Made by a program: the position numbers and the translations under genes. From contig OZ242017.1 of NCBI GenBank assembly GCA_965204835.1, positions 1,178,001-1,242,000 of the forward strand: DNA of 64,000 nt. The letters run 5' to 3'. This DNA comes from VXMT01 sp965204835 (GTDB lineage Bacteria > Chloroflexota > Dehalococcoidia > UBA2979). Below are positions 42,832-53,261 of this stretch, piece after piece (the stretch's first letter is position 1; the number at the start of each line of letters is the position of its first letter). The notes below the pieces were generated by a model. That model saw nothing but the letters and a program-made list of their open reading frames with translations. It was not told where the DNA came from and ran no database searches.

Positions 42832-43760
42832 GCGGCGTCCCCCTCGCGGGCCGTGACGTCGTGGTCGGCGCGGAGCGCGGCGATGGCCTCCTCGATGTCC
42901 CCGGGGAGCGGCGCGACGAACTCGCGCCACTCGCCGGTCGAGGGCAGGCACAGCCCGAGCCGGTAGGCGTGCAGGGCCTGGCGCGGGATGCGCGCCGACG
43001 CCGGCCCGTACAGGCTGTCGCCGATGATCGGGTGGCCGATGGCCTCGAGGTGGACGCGGATCTGGTGCGTGCGCCCCGTGAGGATGCGCACCTCGACGAG
43101 CGCGGCCTCGTCGCCGTACTGCTCGAGCACGCGGTACTCGCTGAACGCGGGGTCGCCGCGCTCCGCCACCGCGCGCCGGATCGGGTCGACCGGGTCGGGC
43201 CCGATTGGAGCGTCGATGCGGCCCGCCGCGGGCTCGACGAAGCCCTCGGCGATGGCGTGGTAGACCTTGAGCGTCTCGCGCGCCTTCCACTGCGCGCGCA
43301 GCAGGTCGCGTGCCGCCTCTGTCTTCGCGAAGGCGATCGCGCCCGAGGTGTCGCGGTCCAGGCGGTGGACGAGCCCGGAGCGCGACCCGCCGACGGCGGC
43401 GACCTCGGGGCGGTGCGCGCGCACAACGTGTACGAGCGTGACCGCGGGCCGGCCCTGCACGGGGTGGACGAGCAGCCCCGCCGGCTTGTTCACGACCAGC
43501 AGCTCCTCGTCCTCGTAGAGCACCTCGAACGCTGTCTCGGCGGCGAGGGCATCGAGGTCCGGCGTGGTGGGGAGCCGGACCGAGATCTCGGCGCCCGCCC
43601 GCACGCGGCGGCCGGGCCGTGTCTGCCGCCGCCCGTCGACCTCGACATGGCCCGCCCCGATGAAGCGCTGCACCTGCGAGCGCGAGAGGTGCATCAGTTG
43701 CTCCCCGACCAGGTGGTCGAGGCGTTCCGTGGCGTCCGCCGTGAAGCGCTCGATCTGCAT
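42828..43760 (-). CDS. RluA-family pseudouridine synthase (RluD-like)
   Basis: A 310-residue protein. Residues ~10-60 form an S4 RNA-binding domain (ERLDHLVGEQLMHLSRSQVQRFI). The catalytic motif is HRLDRDTSG with the nucleophilic Asp, preceded by VVNKPAGLLVHP; RILTGRTHQIRVHL is also diagnostic. It should convert uridines to pseudouridine in 23S rRNA; RluD specificity is likely but not proven. I place the start at ATG 43760, 14 nt after the lspA stop. Confidence 0.92.
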   Translation of the reverse strand: MQIERFTADATERLDHLVGEQLMHLSRSQVQRFIGAGHVEVDGRRQTRPGRRVRAGAEISVRLPTTPDLDALAAETAFEVLYEDEELLVVNKPAGLLVHPVQGRPAVTLVHVVRAHRPEVAAVGGSRSGLVHRLDRDTSGAIAFAKTEAARDLLRAQWKARETLKVYHAIAEGFVEPAAGRIDAPIGPDPVDPIRRAVAERGDPAFSEYRVLEQYGDEAALVEVRILTGRTHQIRVHLEAIGHPIIGDSLYGPASARIPRQALHAYRLGLCLPSTGEWREFVAPLPGDIEEAIAALRADHDVTAREGDAA

Positions 43761-43774
43761 GACGCCGCCTCGCC

Positions 43775-44299
43775 TCACTCGGCCTCGGCGTCCGGCCGCT
43801 CGGGCCGGAAGGAGAGCAGGATGAGCGCGATCACGCCGACGACGATCGAGGAGTCGGCGAGGTTGAAGGCCGGGTAGTGCGTCGGGTCGATGAAGTCGGT
43901 GACCTCGCCGCGCAGCACGCGGTCGATGAGGTTGCCGACCGCCCCGCCGAGCACGAGCGCGAGCGCGGCGGTGTAGAGCCGGTCGCCCCTGGGCGCCGTG
44001 TAGAGCAGCGCGAGCACCACGACCACCCCGACGATCGAGGCCACGACGAGGAGGGGGCCGGCGCCCTGCAGGATGCCGAACGCGGCCCCGGTGTTCTCGA
44101 CGTGGGAGAGCCGGATCAGCTCGAAGCCGGCGGGCCAGGTCTCGCCCTCGGCGAGCCAGCCGCGGATGATCGCCTTCGTGGCCTGGTCGAGCACAATGGC
44201 CGCGATGGCGACCGCAGCGAAGAGCCGCGCCTGGCGTGCATGCGGGTCGCGGGCGGATTCGCTCGCGGGTGCGGCCGGTGCGGCGTCGAGGCGCTCCAT
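43775..44299 (-). CDS. lspA: Prolipoprotein signal peptidase (signal peptidase II)
   Basis: A 174-residue inner-membrane aspartyl protease with four helices. VLDQATKAII, NTGAAFGIL, GGAVGNLIDR and VTDFIDPTHYPAFNLADSSI are the conserved blocks; the Asp of GNLIDR-VTDFID and that of FNLADS are the catalytic pair. It cleaves the signal peptide of diacylated prolipoproteins such as the binding lipoproteins here. ATG 44299 has TACGAT 5 nt upstream and no Shine-Dalgarno, close to the leaderless pattern; ATG 44320 is an alternative. Confidence 0.93.
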   Translation of the reverse strand: MERLDAAPAAPASESARDPHARQARLFAAVAIAAIVLDQATKAIIRGWLAEGETWPAGFELIRLSHVENTGAAFGILQGAGPLLVVASIVGVVVVLALLYTAPRGDRLYTAALALVLGGAVGNLIDRVLRGEVTDFIDPTHYPAFNLADSSIVVGVIALILLSFRPERPDAEAE

Positions 44300-44404
44300 G
44301 GATTCATCGTAGCCGAGCATCCGGTTCCAGTCCGCGCACGCGAGGGCCGCATGGGCCTCGCCGCGAGGCCGCGTGTGAACGGCGTCACGGGGCGGCGTCG
44401 TCGG

Positions 44405-44434
44405 TTGTGACCGCCTCGCAGCGCCCGATACGAT
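44405..44434 (+). promoter_or_regulatory. Candidate promoter of the Mo-oxidoreductase gene
   Basis: TTGTGA (44405-44410), an 18-nt spacer and TACGAT (44429-44434), giving a leader of ~50 nt before GTG 44489. Confidence 0.5.
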
Positions 44435-44453
44435 GGTTGCGCCGCGAGGAGCG

Positions 44454-44475
44454 GCCCGGGCGCTACGGCCCGGGC
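44454..44475 (+). promoter_or_regulatory. GC hairpin in the 5' leader of the Mo-oxidoreductase gene
   Basis: Two copies of the self-complementary GCCCGGGC (44454-44461 and 44468-44475) around a GCTACG loop, ending just before the GGGGGAG ribosome site. It could affect translation or mRNA stability. Confidence 0.4.
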
Positions 44476-44488
44476 GAGAGGGGGAGCC

Positions 44489-45097
44489 GTGACGACCCAA
44501 CAGGCCGGCAACAAGCCGAGTCGACTGCCCGATGGCCGTGACCGATTGCCGCCGGGGCAGCGGCTCACCGACGGCTGGCCGGTGCTCACCTACGGCTCGA
44601 CGCCCCGCATTGACCTCGCGACGTGGGAGTTCCGCATCTTCGGCCTGGTCGAGGAGGAGAAGCGCCTGAGTTGGGACGAGTTCAACGAGCTCCCGCAGAT
44701 CGACACGACCACGGACATCCACTGCGTCACGACGTGGAGCCGCTACGACAACCGCTGGCAGGGCGTGCGCTTCCGCGACGTCATGGACCTCGTCCAGGTG
44801 CTCCCCGAGGCGAGCGAGGTGATGTTCCACTCCTACGGCGGCTACACCACCAACGTGCCGCTCGAGGAGCTCATGGGCGACGACGTGATGTTCGCGCACA
44901 GCCACGACGGCCAGCCGCTGGAGCGCGACCACGGCGGCCCGCTGCGCGGCATGATCCCCCACCTCTACTTCTGGAAGAGCGCGAAGTGGGTGCGCGGCAT
45001 CGAGTTCCTCCCCGATGTCCGCCCGGGCTTCTGGGAGATGTACGGCTACCACATCCACGGCGACCCGTGGAAGGAAGAGCGCTACGTCGGCGACTAG
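44489..45097 (+). CDS. Sulfite-oxidase-like molybdopterin oxidoreductase, soluble
   Basis: A 202-residue protein with the sulfite oxidase/MsrP molybdopterin fold. The Mo-coordinating Cys is in DIHCVTTWSRYDNRWQGV, and TYGSTPRIDLATWEFRIFGLV opens the domain. DHGGPLRGMIPHLYFWKSAKWVRGIEF is the conserved cofactor block. It has no Tat signal and no haem or dimerisation domain, so it is probably a cytoplasmic stand-alone enzyme of unknown substrate. Start GTG 44489 has GGGGGAG upstream. It is convergent with the spondin-domain gene. Confidence 0.87.
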   Translation: MTTQQAGNKPSRLPDGRDRLPPGQRLTDGWPVLTYGSTPRIDLATWEFRIFGLVEEEKRLSWDEFNELPQIDTTTDIHCVTTWSRYDNRWQGVRFRDVMDLVQVLPEASEVMFHSYGGYTTNVPLEELMGDDVMFAHSHDGQPLERDHGGPLRGMIPHLYFWKSAKWVRGIEFLPDVRPGFWEMYGYHIHGDPWKEERYVGD

Positions 45098-45120
45098 CCG
45101 ACCGCGCCCCGGATACAAGC

Positions 45121-45146
45121 GAGAGGCCCGCGTACGCGGGCCTCTC
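45121..45146. terminator. Bidirectional terminator hairpin
   Basis: A perfect 26-bp palindrome between the convergent stops at 45097 and 45169; it could form a stem of up to 11 bp on either transcript. No long U-tract. Confidence 0.65.
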
Positions 45147-45168
45147 CGTATGCGAGGGCTGCTGAGCG

Positions 45169-45951
45169 TCAGGCGATGCGACGCCGTGCGTACGCTGCGC
45201 CCACTGCGGTGAGCCCAACCGCGCCCGCGAGCACGGCCCACTGCCAGGCGGCGGGGCCGCCGCTGCCGGTCGTCAGCCCGGCGTTCCCGGAGTCGACGAT
45301 ACGCGGCATGGCCTGCTGCTGGACCACCTCGATGGTGGCGGTCGCCTGCGTGCCCTCGACGAGGTCGAGCAGGCTGATCGGCTCGCTGGTGGCGATGCCG
45401 TTGTCGACGTTCTCGGCGCCGCGCGAGGGATCGGGCTGGCCGCCGTCGAAGCCGGTGCCGATGCCGGTGTTCTCCTCGGTGCCTGCCTCGTAGGCGCGCA
45501 GCTCGATGGTCTGGCTCAGCGGCGTCTCGCCGTCGAACAGCGCCACCGACTGGAGCCCGACGAAGCCGTCGTTGGTGGAGACCAGCATGTTCGCCGTCGA
45601 CAGCAGGTCGCCCGGCTCTGCGGTCACCTCGAAGACCACGGTCGAGCCGCTCGCGGGTGCGGGGCCGATCTCGCCGGCGCCGAGCGCGGACACGGCCTCG
45701 GCCGGGTTGCCGATCTCCGCGATGCGCTCGATGGCGAGTGAGGCCATCGCGTCGCGGGCCCAGAAGGCGCCGGGCTCATCGTGGAGCAGCCAGGCGCCGG
45801 GGCTGAGGATCTGTTCCGGGTCGGTCGTGTTCATGATCGTGACCCGGAACGTGACGGGCTCGGCGGCCTCCGTGGTGCGCGCGAAGCCCGGCAACATCCC
45901 CACGACCAACGCGAGAACCAGGATCGCTGCGATGCGGGTGCGAATCATCAT
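45169..45951 (-). CDS. Spondin_N-domain surface protein with C-terminal membrane anchor
   Basis: A 260-residue exported protein. A signal peptide (RIAAILVLALVVGMLPGFARTTEA) is followed by a Spondin_N-type domain: FRVTIMNTTDPEQILSPGAWLLHD, ASLAIERIAEIGNPAEAV, ANMLVSTNDGFVGLQSV and YEAGTEENTGIG. The C-terminus is one hydrophobic helix and RRRIA, a membrane-anchor layout. Spondin domains are adhesion modules of animal extracellular matrix and also occur in bacteria. A role in surface attachment is a guess. Start ATG 45951 (or 45948) has AAAGGAGG upstream. Confidence 0.8.
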   Translation of the reverse strand: MMIRTRIAAILVLALVVGMLPGFARTTEAAEPVTFRVTIMNTTDPEQILSPGAWLLHDEPGAFWARDAMASLAIERIAEIGNPAEAVSALGAGEIGPAPASGSTVVFEVTAEPGDLLSTANMLVSTNDGFVGLQSVALFDGETPLSQTIELRAYEAGTEENTGIGTGFDGGQPDPSRGAENVDNGIATSEPISLLDLVEGTQATATIEVVQQQAMPRIVDSGNAGLTTGSGGPAAWQWAVLAGAVGLTAVGAAYARRRIA

Positions 45952-46189
45952 CACCCCCTCCTTTCTTGCATCTCCCAATACCAGTGTTCGCCCGTTTCGA
46001 TACGGAGTCGCACTGATCTGATGTGCATTCGATTAAGGGACGTGCAGACCCGGCCAACGCCGGCGCGCCGGCGCGGATCGAGGCAGGCAGAAGTGCGGAG
46101 ACGAGCTGCGAGGGGCGTGCAGCTAGCGGGTCGAGACGAGTCGAGAGCCCGCGCTCATCGAGTGGAGGTGAGCCGCGGGGGACGCTTGG

Positions 46190-47668
<1,479 letters not shown>

Positions 47669-47882
47669 GTACTGCCACTCCCGTGGCTGAGGGAGGTCCT
47701 GTAGCGCGTAATGTTGCGGCAGGTTTCGGGCTGGCGCTAGTACCCCTCGCGGAGTTCGTCTGCGTTACGGCGAACACGTGGTAGAATGCGGCTGCTGGCC
47801 CCCCGGAAACCCCGTCCGGGAAGCCACTCCCCTCAGGACGCCAGGTCGAATCGAGGCATGACTCGTGAGAGGGAAGAACTAC

Positions 47883-48344
47883 GTGAGATCCATGAACATG
47901 CCCGGTGGCCGCGCCGGAGGTGGTGGACTCGTCTTCGTGACGGTGCTCGCCGCCGCCGCCGTCGCCGTGTTCCTGTGGTGGAGACGCCGCGAGGAAGCAC
48001 GGATGCGGGAGGCCGCCGAGACGCCGGAGGCGTGGGCTCCGCCAGTCGCGCCCGCCCCGCCTGCACCACCCGCCGCAACGCCGATGGCCCCGCCCATGGC
48101 GCCGCCGGCCCAGCCGATGGCGGCTGCACCGCCTCCCATGGCCCCGCCGCCGATGGCTCCGCCGGCCCCGCCGGCCGCCCCGCCGATGGCGGCGCCGATG
48201 CAGCCGCCCGCCCCCGCGGCGCAGCAGCCCGCACCGGTTGCCGCCGTCCCGAACGGGAACGGGCACCCGGCCATGGCCGCCGCCGACGGCAGCGGCGTGC
48301 CGATGTACGCGCAGCCGCTCGGAGCCATGCCGGTCGCGCGCTAG
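47883..48344 (+). CDS. Membrane-anchored proline/alanine/methionine-rich protein
   Basis: A 153-residue hypothetical protein. A glycine-rich start leads into one hydrophobic helix (GLVFVTVLAAAAVAVFLWW) and a basic stop-transfer RRREEARMRE. The remaining ~100 residues are a low-complexity tail of Pro-Pro-Met-Ala repeats, likely a flexible cytoplasmic or surface linker. GTG 47883 is chosen for its GAGGGA site 8 nt upstream; GTG 47865 is in frame. A TAGAAT at ~47781 could be its -10. Function unknown. Confidence 0.65.
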   Translation: MRSMNMPGGRAGGGGLVFVTVLAAAAVAVFLWWRRREEARMREAAETPEAWAPPVAPAPPAPPAATPMAPPMAPPAQPMAAAPPPMAPPPMAPPAPPAAPPMAAPMQPPAPAAQQPAPVAAVPNGNGHPAMAAADGSGVPMYAQPLGAMPVAR

Positions 48345-48367
48345 CGCAGACGGTTTCAGGACTGGTC

Positions 48368-48400
48368 ACGGCCCTGCCCGGCAACGGGGAGGGCCGTTTC
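48368..48400 (+). terminator. Rho-independent terminator
   Basis: ACGGCCCT (48368-48375) pairs with AGGGCCGT (48390-48397) around a GC-rich loop, followed by TTCC. It ends the Pro-rich protein gene before tRNA-Glu. Confidence 0.6.
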
Positions 48401-48486
48401 CTTGCCCGCGCGGCTCCCGGCCGCCGCGGGGTGCGGATGGCCGTATGACCGTGGGTGTAGCGGTTGGTATCCTCGACGTGCTGACA

Positions 48487-48562
48487 GCCCCCATCGTCTA
48501 GGGGACCAGGACGCCACCCTTTCAAGGTGGAAACAGCGGTTCGAATCCGCTTGGGGGCACCA
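48487..48562 (+). tRNA. tRNA-Glu(TTC)
   Basis: A 76-nt cloverleaf. The acceptor is GCCCCCA paired with TGGGGGC, the anticodon loop CTTTCAA gives anticodon TTC, and the T-arm has GGTTCGAATCC. CCA is encoded. Confidence 0.95.
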
Positions 48563-48752
48563 GCCGGTCGCGGTGGCTTTATTACGATCGGAATGTCTCA
48601 AAATCTTCCGGCACTGGGCAATTCTCGCTTATGGGCTAGTCATCCACCGTACGGTGGGTGCGCAAACGGCCGAAGATCGCTATCTTGCGTGGAAATGGCG
48701 GGCTGCACTCGCGGCCCGGAGGTTGGGGAACCCGAAGGTGAAGGGGGTGCTT
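48563..48752 (+). promoter_or_regulatory. Lower-GC upstream region of the amino-acid transporter, with palindromes
   Basis: This 190-bp stretch is visibly more A/T-rich than its surroundings and follows the tRNA-Glu gene directly. It holds a perfect 14-bp palindrome (48644-48657) and AAGAT-CGCT-ATCTT (48673-48686), both good operator candidates. I could not fix a clear -35/-10 pair. Confidence 0.45.
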
Positions 48753-49856
48753 ATGGTCAGGCGTTGGACGATGAGAATCGCGCTTGCCGCTGTCGTGGCG
48801 CTCGGCGTCTTCGCACTGGCGTGTGAGGATGACGGCGGAGGTGACACGGGAGACGGCGAGGCTCGAGGCGACACGATCTCGATCATCAATGACCGCGGTA
48901 ATCTGCTGTGCGGCGTCAAGCAGACGCAGCCCCTCTTCGGATTCCGTGGACAGGACGGCGCCGTCACCGGCTTCGACATCGAGTTCTGCAAGGCTATCGC
49001 CGCAGCAGTCCTCGGCGACGCGAACAGCGTCGAGTTCGTCGACGCTTCGGACGCCTCGACGCGCTTCGAGCTGCTGAACGATGGTGAGATCGACGTACTG
49101 ATCCGCACCACCACGATCACCGCCTCGCGCGACCGCGAGCTGGGCGTCGACTTCGCACAGACGACCTTCTACACCGGTCAGGGCTTCGCGGTGCACGCGG
49201 ACTCCGGCATCCAGTCGAGTGCTGACATGGATGGCACCACCATCTGTGTGCAGTCCGGTACGACGACCGAGCAGAACCTGGCGGACCACTTCACCGACCT
49301 CGGCCTGAGCTTCACGCCGCTTGGTGGTGGCGACCAGGAGACGCAGGACGCGTTCGTGTCCGGGCGCTGCGATGTCTGGACGGCTGACCAGAGCAACCTG
49401 GCCTCGCGCATCGGAGTGCTGGAAAACGCTTCCGACTTCGTGATCCTCGGAGAGCTGATCTCCAAGGAGCCGCTGGCGCCTGGCGTCCGCGACTACGACA
49501 GCGAGTGGAAGGACGTGGTCAACTGGGTCGTGCATGGCCTGATCGCGGCCGAGGAGCTCGGTATCACGCAGTCGAACGTCAGTGCAATGGCGGCGAACCC
49601 GCCGAACACCACGATCGCGCGCCTGCTCGGCGTGCCGTACGAAGGCGGTTCGGTGAGTACGCTTGGCTTCGACCGGGTGGACGCGGAGTTCATCCAGCGT
49701 GCCATCGCTGCGGTGGGTAACTACGGCGAGATCTACGCGAACACGGTGGGCGACGCCGTACCGCGTGCTTGCTCGCTGAACGCCCTCGCTTCGGAGGACA
49801 AGAGCAACTGCCCGGCTGGGACGGGCGGAATCCAGTACGCGCTCCCGTACCGCTAG
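48753..49856 (+). CDS. General amino-acid ABC transporter substrate-binding lipoprotein (AapJ-like)
   Basis: A 367-residue type 2 binding protein of the AapJ/BztA group. The signal peptide ends in the lipobox LAC, followed by an acidic stretch. GNLLCGVKQTQPLFGFRGQDGAVTGFDIEFCKAIAAAVLGD opens lobe 1. IDVLIRTTTITASRDRELGVDFAQTTFYTGQGFAVH is the family signature. Cys pairs in each lobe match AapJ. It captures polar L-amino acids outside the membrane for the permease genes downstream. ATG 48753 has AGGGGG upstream. A hairpin after the gene probably lowers read-through. Confidence 0.9.
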   Translation: MVRRWTMRIALAAVVALGVFALACEDDGGGDTGDGEARGDTISIINDRGNLLCGVKQTQPLFGFRGQDGAVTGFDIEFCKAIAAAVLGDANSVEFVDASDASTRFELLNDGEIDVLIRTTTITASRDRELGVDFAQTTFYTGQGFAVHADSGIQSSADMDGTTICVQSGTTTEQNLADHFTDLGLSFTPLGGGDQETQDAFVSGRCDVWTADQSNLASRIGVLENASDFVILGELISKEPLAPGVRDYDSEWKDVVNWVVHGLIAAEELGITQSNVSAMAANPPNTTIARLLGVPYEGGSVSTLGFDRVDAEFIQRAIAAVGNYGEIYANTVGDAVPRACSLNALASEDKSNCPAGTGGIQYALPYR

Positions 49857-49885
49857 GTCGACGAGTCGCACAAGTACCTAACTCG

Positions 49886-49913
49886 AGGGGTTGCCCCACC
49901 TGGGGCAACCCCT
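49886..49913 (+). terminator. Hairpin between the binding-protein and permease genes
   Basis: A perfect 13-bp stem (49886-49898 with 49901-49913) with a 2-nt loop, followed by CTTGCAT. It may act as an attenuator or mRNA stabiliser that gives more binding protein than permease. Confidence 0.7.
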
Positions 49914-49964
49914 CTTGCATCGTCCGGCTGCGCGCGCGTCCGCGCGCGTGAGCCGGGCAACGAC

Positions 49965-49976
49965 TAAGCTAGGGCC
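49965..49976 (+). promoter_or_regulatory. Leaderless -10 element (TAAGCT) of the permease operon
   Basis: TAAGCT at 49965-49970, 6 nt before ATG 49977 and just after the hairpin, so the permease-ATPase genes may have their own promoter. Confidence 0.5.
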
Positions 49977-51170
49977 ATGTCAGCTGCCGCTCCGCCCGGG
50001 CCAGCACCTGTTCCGCTGATTCACCGGCGGAGCTTCCGGGACTTTGCCACGCAGGGCGTGTACGTCGCCGTCACCGCCCTGGCGTTTGCGTACGTGTTTG
50101 TCTCGCTCGACCTCCGCGAGTTCGGCTTCACATTCCTGGGCGAGCCGGCCGGCTTCGTCGTCGGCAGTCAGTGGCTTGTGGACGTCGACGGCGTCACCAA
50201 CTCGCGGCTCACCATGTACCTCGTCGGCGTGTGGGCTTCGGTCCGCGCCGTACTCGTCGCCATCGTGCTCTCGACGATCCTCGGGGTCATCGTTGGAGTG
50301 GCCCGGCTCTCGAATAACTGGCTGGTATCACAGCTCGCGATGCTCTTTGTCGAGGTATTCAGGAACACCCCGCTGCTGGTCCAGATCGTCCTGGTCTACG
50401 CGGTCTTCCTGGTCGGCATGCCGATCATCCAGGACGTCATCAACATCGGCGATTTCTTCTACATCTCCAACCGCGGCGTTGCCATGCCGTGGCCCGTCCC
50501 CAGCGGTGGCCTGTGGGGTCTCCCGCACTGGATCGCCGGCGTGTGGTTCCTCGGCCTGCTCGTATTTGCGGCGGTCGCCATGCGGGTGCGCGCCCGACGG
50601 CAGGAGCTCGAGCGCGAGACGGGCACGCCGATGAACGCGAACCGGCGCGCGTTCACGGTGTTCGCCATCGGCGCCGCGGTGTCCTACATCGTGCTCGGCG
50701 GGCCCGTGTGGATCGACGCCCCCATCATCGAGGGAACCCACTACGCCGAGGGCATGGTCATCAACCCGGAGTTCGCGGCGCTGGTGGTAGGCCTCACGTT
50801 GTACACGGGGTCCTTCATCGCCGAGATCGTCCGAGCCGGCATCCAGGCCCTGCCCCGGGGCCAGTCCGAGGCCGCGAACGCGGTGGGGCTCACCAACTAC
50901 CAGCGCCTGACGCTCGTGATCCTCCCGCAGGCGCTGCGGCAGATCATTCCCTCGGTCACGAACCAGTATCTGAACGTCAACAAGAACTCGTCGCTGGCGT
51001 ACGCCGTGCTCTACGACGACCTGTTCCGCGTGGCCACCATCGTGCAGAACAAGGCGGGGCACGCGCTCGAGATGTTCTTCGTGATCATCGTCACGTACAT
51101 GATCATCTCCTTCATCATTTCCGTCATCATGAACTTCTTCAACGCCCGCGTGACGGTGCACGAGGTCTAG
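49977..51170 (+). CDS. General amino-acid ABC transporter permease (AapQ-like)
   Basis: A 397-residue HisM-type permease with about eight helices. VEVFRNTPLLVQIVLVYAVF is typical of polar amino-acid permeases, and the EAA loop is GQSEAANAVGLTNYQRLTLVILPQALRQIIPS. The long insertion between the early helices is normal for AapQ/BztB. It has no Shine-Dalgarno but TAAGCT 6 nt upstream. It forms a heterodimer with the next permease. Confidence 0.9.
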   Translation: MSAAAPPGPAPVPLIHRRSFRDFATQGVYVAVTALAFAYVFVSLDLREFGFTFLGEPAGFVVGSQWLVDVDGVTNSRLTMYLVGVWASVRAVLVAIVLSTILGVIVGVARLSNNWLVSQLAMLFVEVFRNTPLLVQIVLVYAVFLVGMPIIQDVINIGDFFYISNRGVAMPWPVPSGGLWGLPHWIAGVWFLGLLVFAAVAMRVRARRQELERETGTPMNANRRAFTVFAIGAAVSYIVLGGPVWIDAPIIEGTHYAEGMVINPEFAALVVGLTLYTGSFIAEIVRAGIQALPRGQSEAANAVGLTNYQRLTLVILPQALRQIIPSVTNQYLNVNKNSSLAYAVLYDDLFRVATIVQNKAGHALEMFFVIIVTYMIISFIISVIMNFFNARVTVHEV

Positions 51171-51179
51171 GGGGGCGCG

Positions 51180-52415
51180 ATGGCAGACATGCCGATGCAG
51201 CAGCCCCCGGGACGCATCGTCCTGCCTCCGTACCGCCAGCGTGCGAGCCGGCCGTTCTCCGTGCGCGCTCGCGAGTGGGTGCGCCGCAACCTCTTCCCGT
51301 CGACCGGCGGGACGCTCCTGACGATCTCGGCCCTGGCCGTCCTGGGACTGCTCTTCATCGGGGCGGTCTGGTTCGTGTTCGTGGACGCGAACTGGCGGAT
51401 TGTCACGGTCAACCGGTGGCTGCTGTTCGCCGGTGGCTTCCCCCGCGAGGAGGCGTGGCGGCTGTGGGTCGGCATGGGCTTCGTGTTCATGCTCATCGGC
51501 CTCACGTACGGCACGTGGTCGAGCTTCGGCCGACGCGATCACTTCTTCGTGGCCATCAGCGGGGCCTTCGTGGTCTTCATCATGGCGCACGGCGGGGCGG
51601 CGATCTGGTCCACGGTGTGGTTCCTGCTCGCCGTCGGCATCATGTACCTCTCGTACGCCGTCACCGTGCGGATGCCGCGGGAGCTGGGCCCGGTCCGGAC
51701 GCTGCAGCAGCGCGTCGTCGGCGGCCTGCTGTTGGTGTCGCTGCCGCTCGCGCTGGTGATCCTGCTCTCGGGCGGGGCGAACGTCCGCCAGCTCGACGGC
51801 TTCGTGCTGAACCTCGTGCTCGCACCTGTCGGTATCGTCGGCGGGCTCGTGATGGCGATCCCGCTCGCGATCGGGCGCGCCTCGAGCATGAAGACCATCT
51901 CGTGGACCTGCACGGCGTACATCGAGGTGGTCCGGGGCGCCCCGCTGCTGGGCTGGCTGTTCGTCGCGCTGTTCATCCTCGACGACGTGATCGGCGGCGA
52001 GTTGATCGTCCGCGCCATGGTGGTCATGGCCGTGTTCACCGGCGCCTACATGGCCGAGTCGATCCGCGGCGCCCTGCAGGCGCTCCCGCGCGGGCAGTTC
52101 GAGGCGGCTCATGCCGTCGGCCTGTCCCGGATGCAGGCGCTGCGGCTCATCATCCTGCCGCAGGCCCTGCGCATCTCGATCCCGCCCATCGTCGGGCAGG
52201 CGATCGCGATCTGGAAGGACACGACGCTCGTGACCGTCATCCTTCCGCTCCGCGAGCTGAAGGGGAACGCCGACTCCGCCATCGCTCAACGCGAGTTCAT
52301 CGACGACCGCATCGAGGCGTACGTGTTCGTCGCCGTCGTCTTCTGGGCGGTTGCGTTCATGATGTCGCGCATCTCGCAGCGCATCGAACGCACGCTCGGG
52401 GTCGGCGAGCGCTAG
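51180..52415 (+). CDS. General amino-acid ABC transporter permease (AapM-like)
   Basis: A 411-residue permease. YIEVVRGAPLLGWLFVALFIL and the EAA loop GQFEAAHAVGLSRMQALRLIILPQALRISIPP are diagnostic. The N-terminal part adds extra hydrophobic segments, as in AapM/BztC. A GGGGGG ribosome site precedes ATG 51180, 9 nt after the first permease stop. Confidence 0.9.
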   Translation: MADMPMQQPPGRIVLPPYRQRASRPFSVRAREWVRRNLFPSTGGTLLTISALAVLGLLFIGAVWFVFVDANWRIVTVNRWLLFAGGFPREEAWRLWVGMGFVFMLIGLTYGTWSSFGRRDHFFVAISGAFVVFIMAHGGAAIWSTVWFLLAVGIMYLSYAVTVRMPRELGPVRTLQQRVVGGLLLVSLPLALVILLSGGANVRQLDGFVLNLVLAPVGIVGGLVMAIPLAIGRASSMKTISWTCTAYIEVVRGAPLLGWLFVALFILDDVIGGELIVRAMVVMAVFTGAYMAESIRGALQALPRGQFEAAHAVGLSRMQALRLIILPQALRISIPPIVGQAIAIWKDTTLVTVILPLRELKGNADSAIAQREFIDDRIEAYVFVAVVFWAVAFMMSRISQRIERTLGVGER

Positions 52416-52451
52416 GATGGGTGCGCCGCTCACCAGGGAGGGAGCCCCCCG

Positions 52452-53240
<789 letters not shown>

Positions 53241-53261
53241 CCGCGGCCCCCGCGCGTCGCG

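Noticed and set aside
46059..46074. CGCCGGCG palindrome as a terminator of the malic-enzyme region
   Set aside because: It lies beyond the gene end in GC-rich sequence, has no U-tract and such palindromes are common by chance at this G+C.
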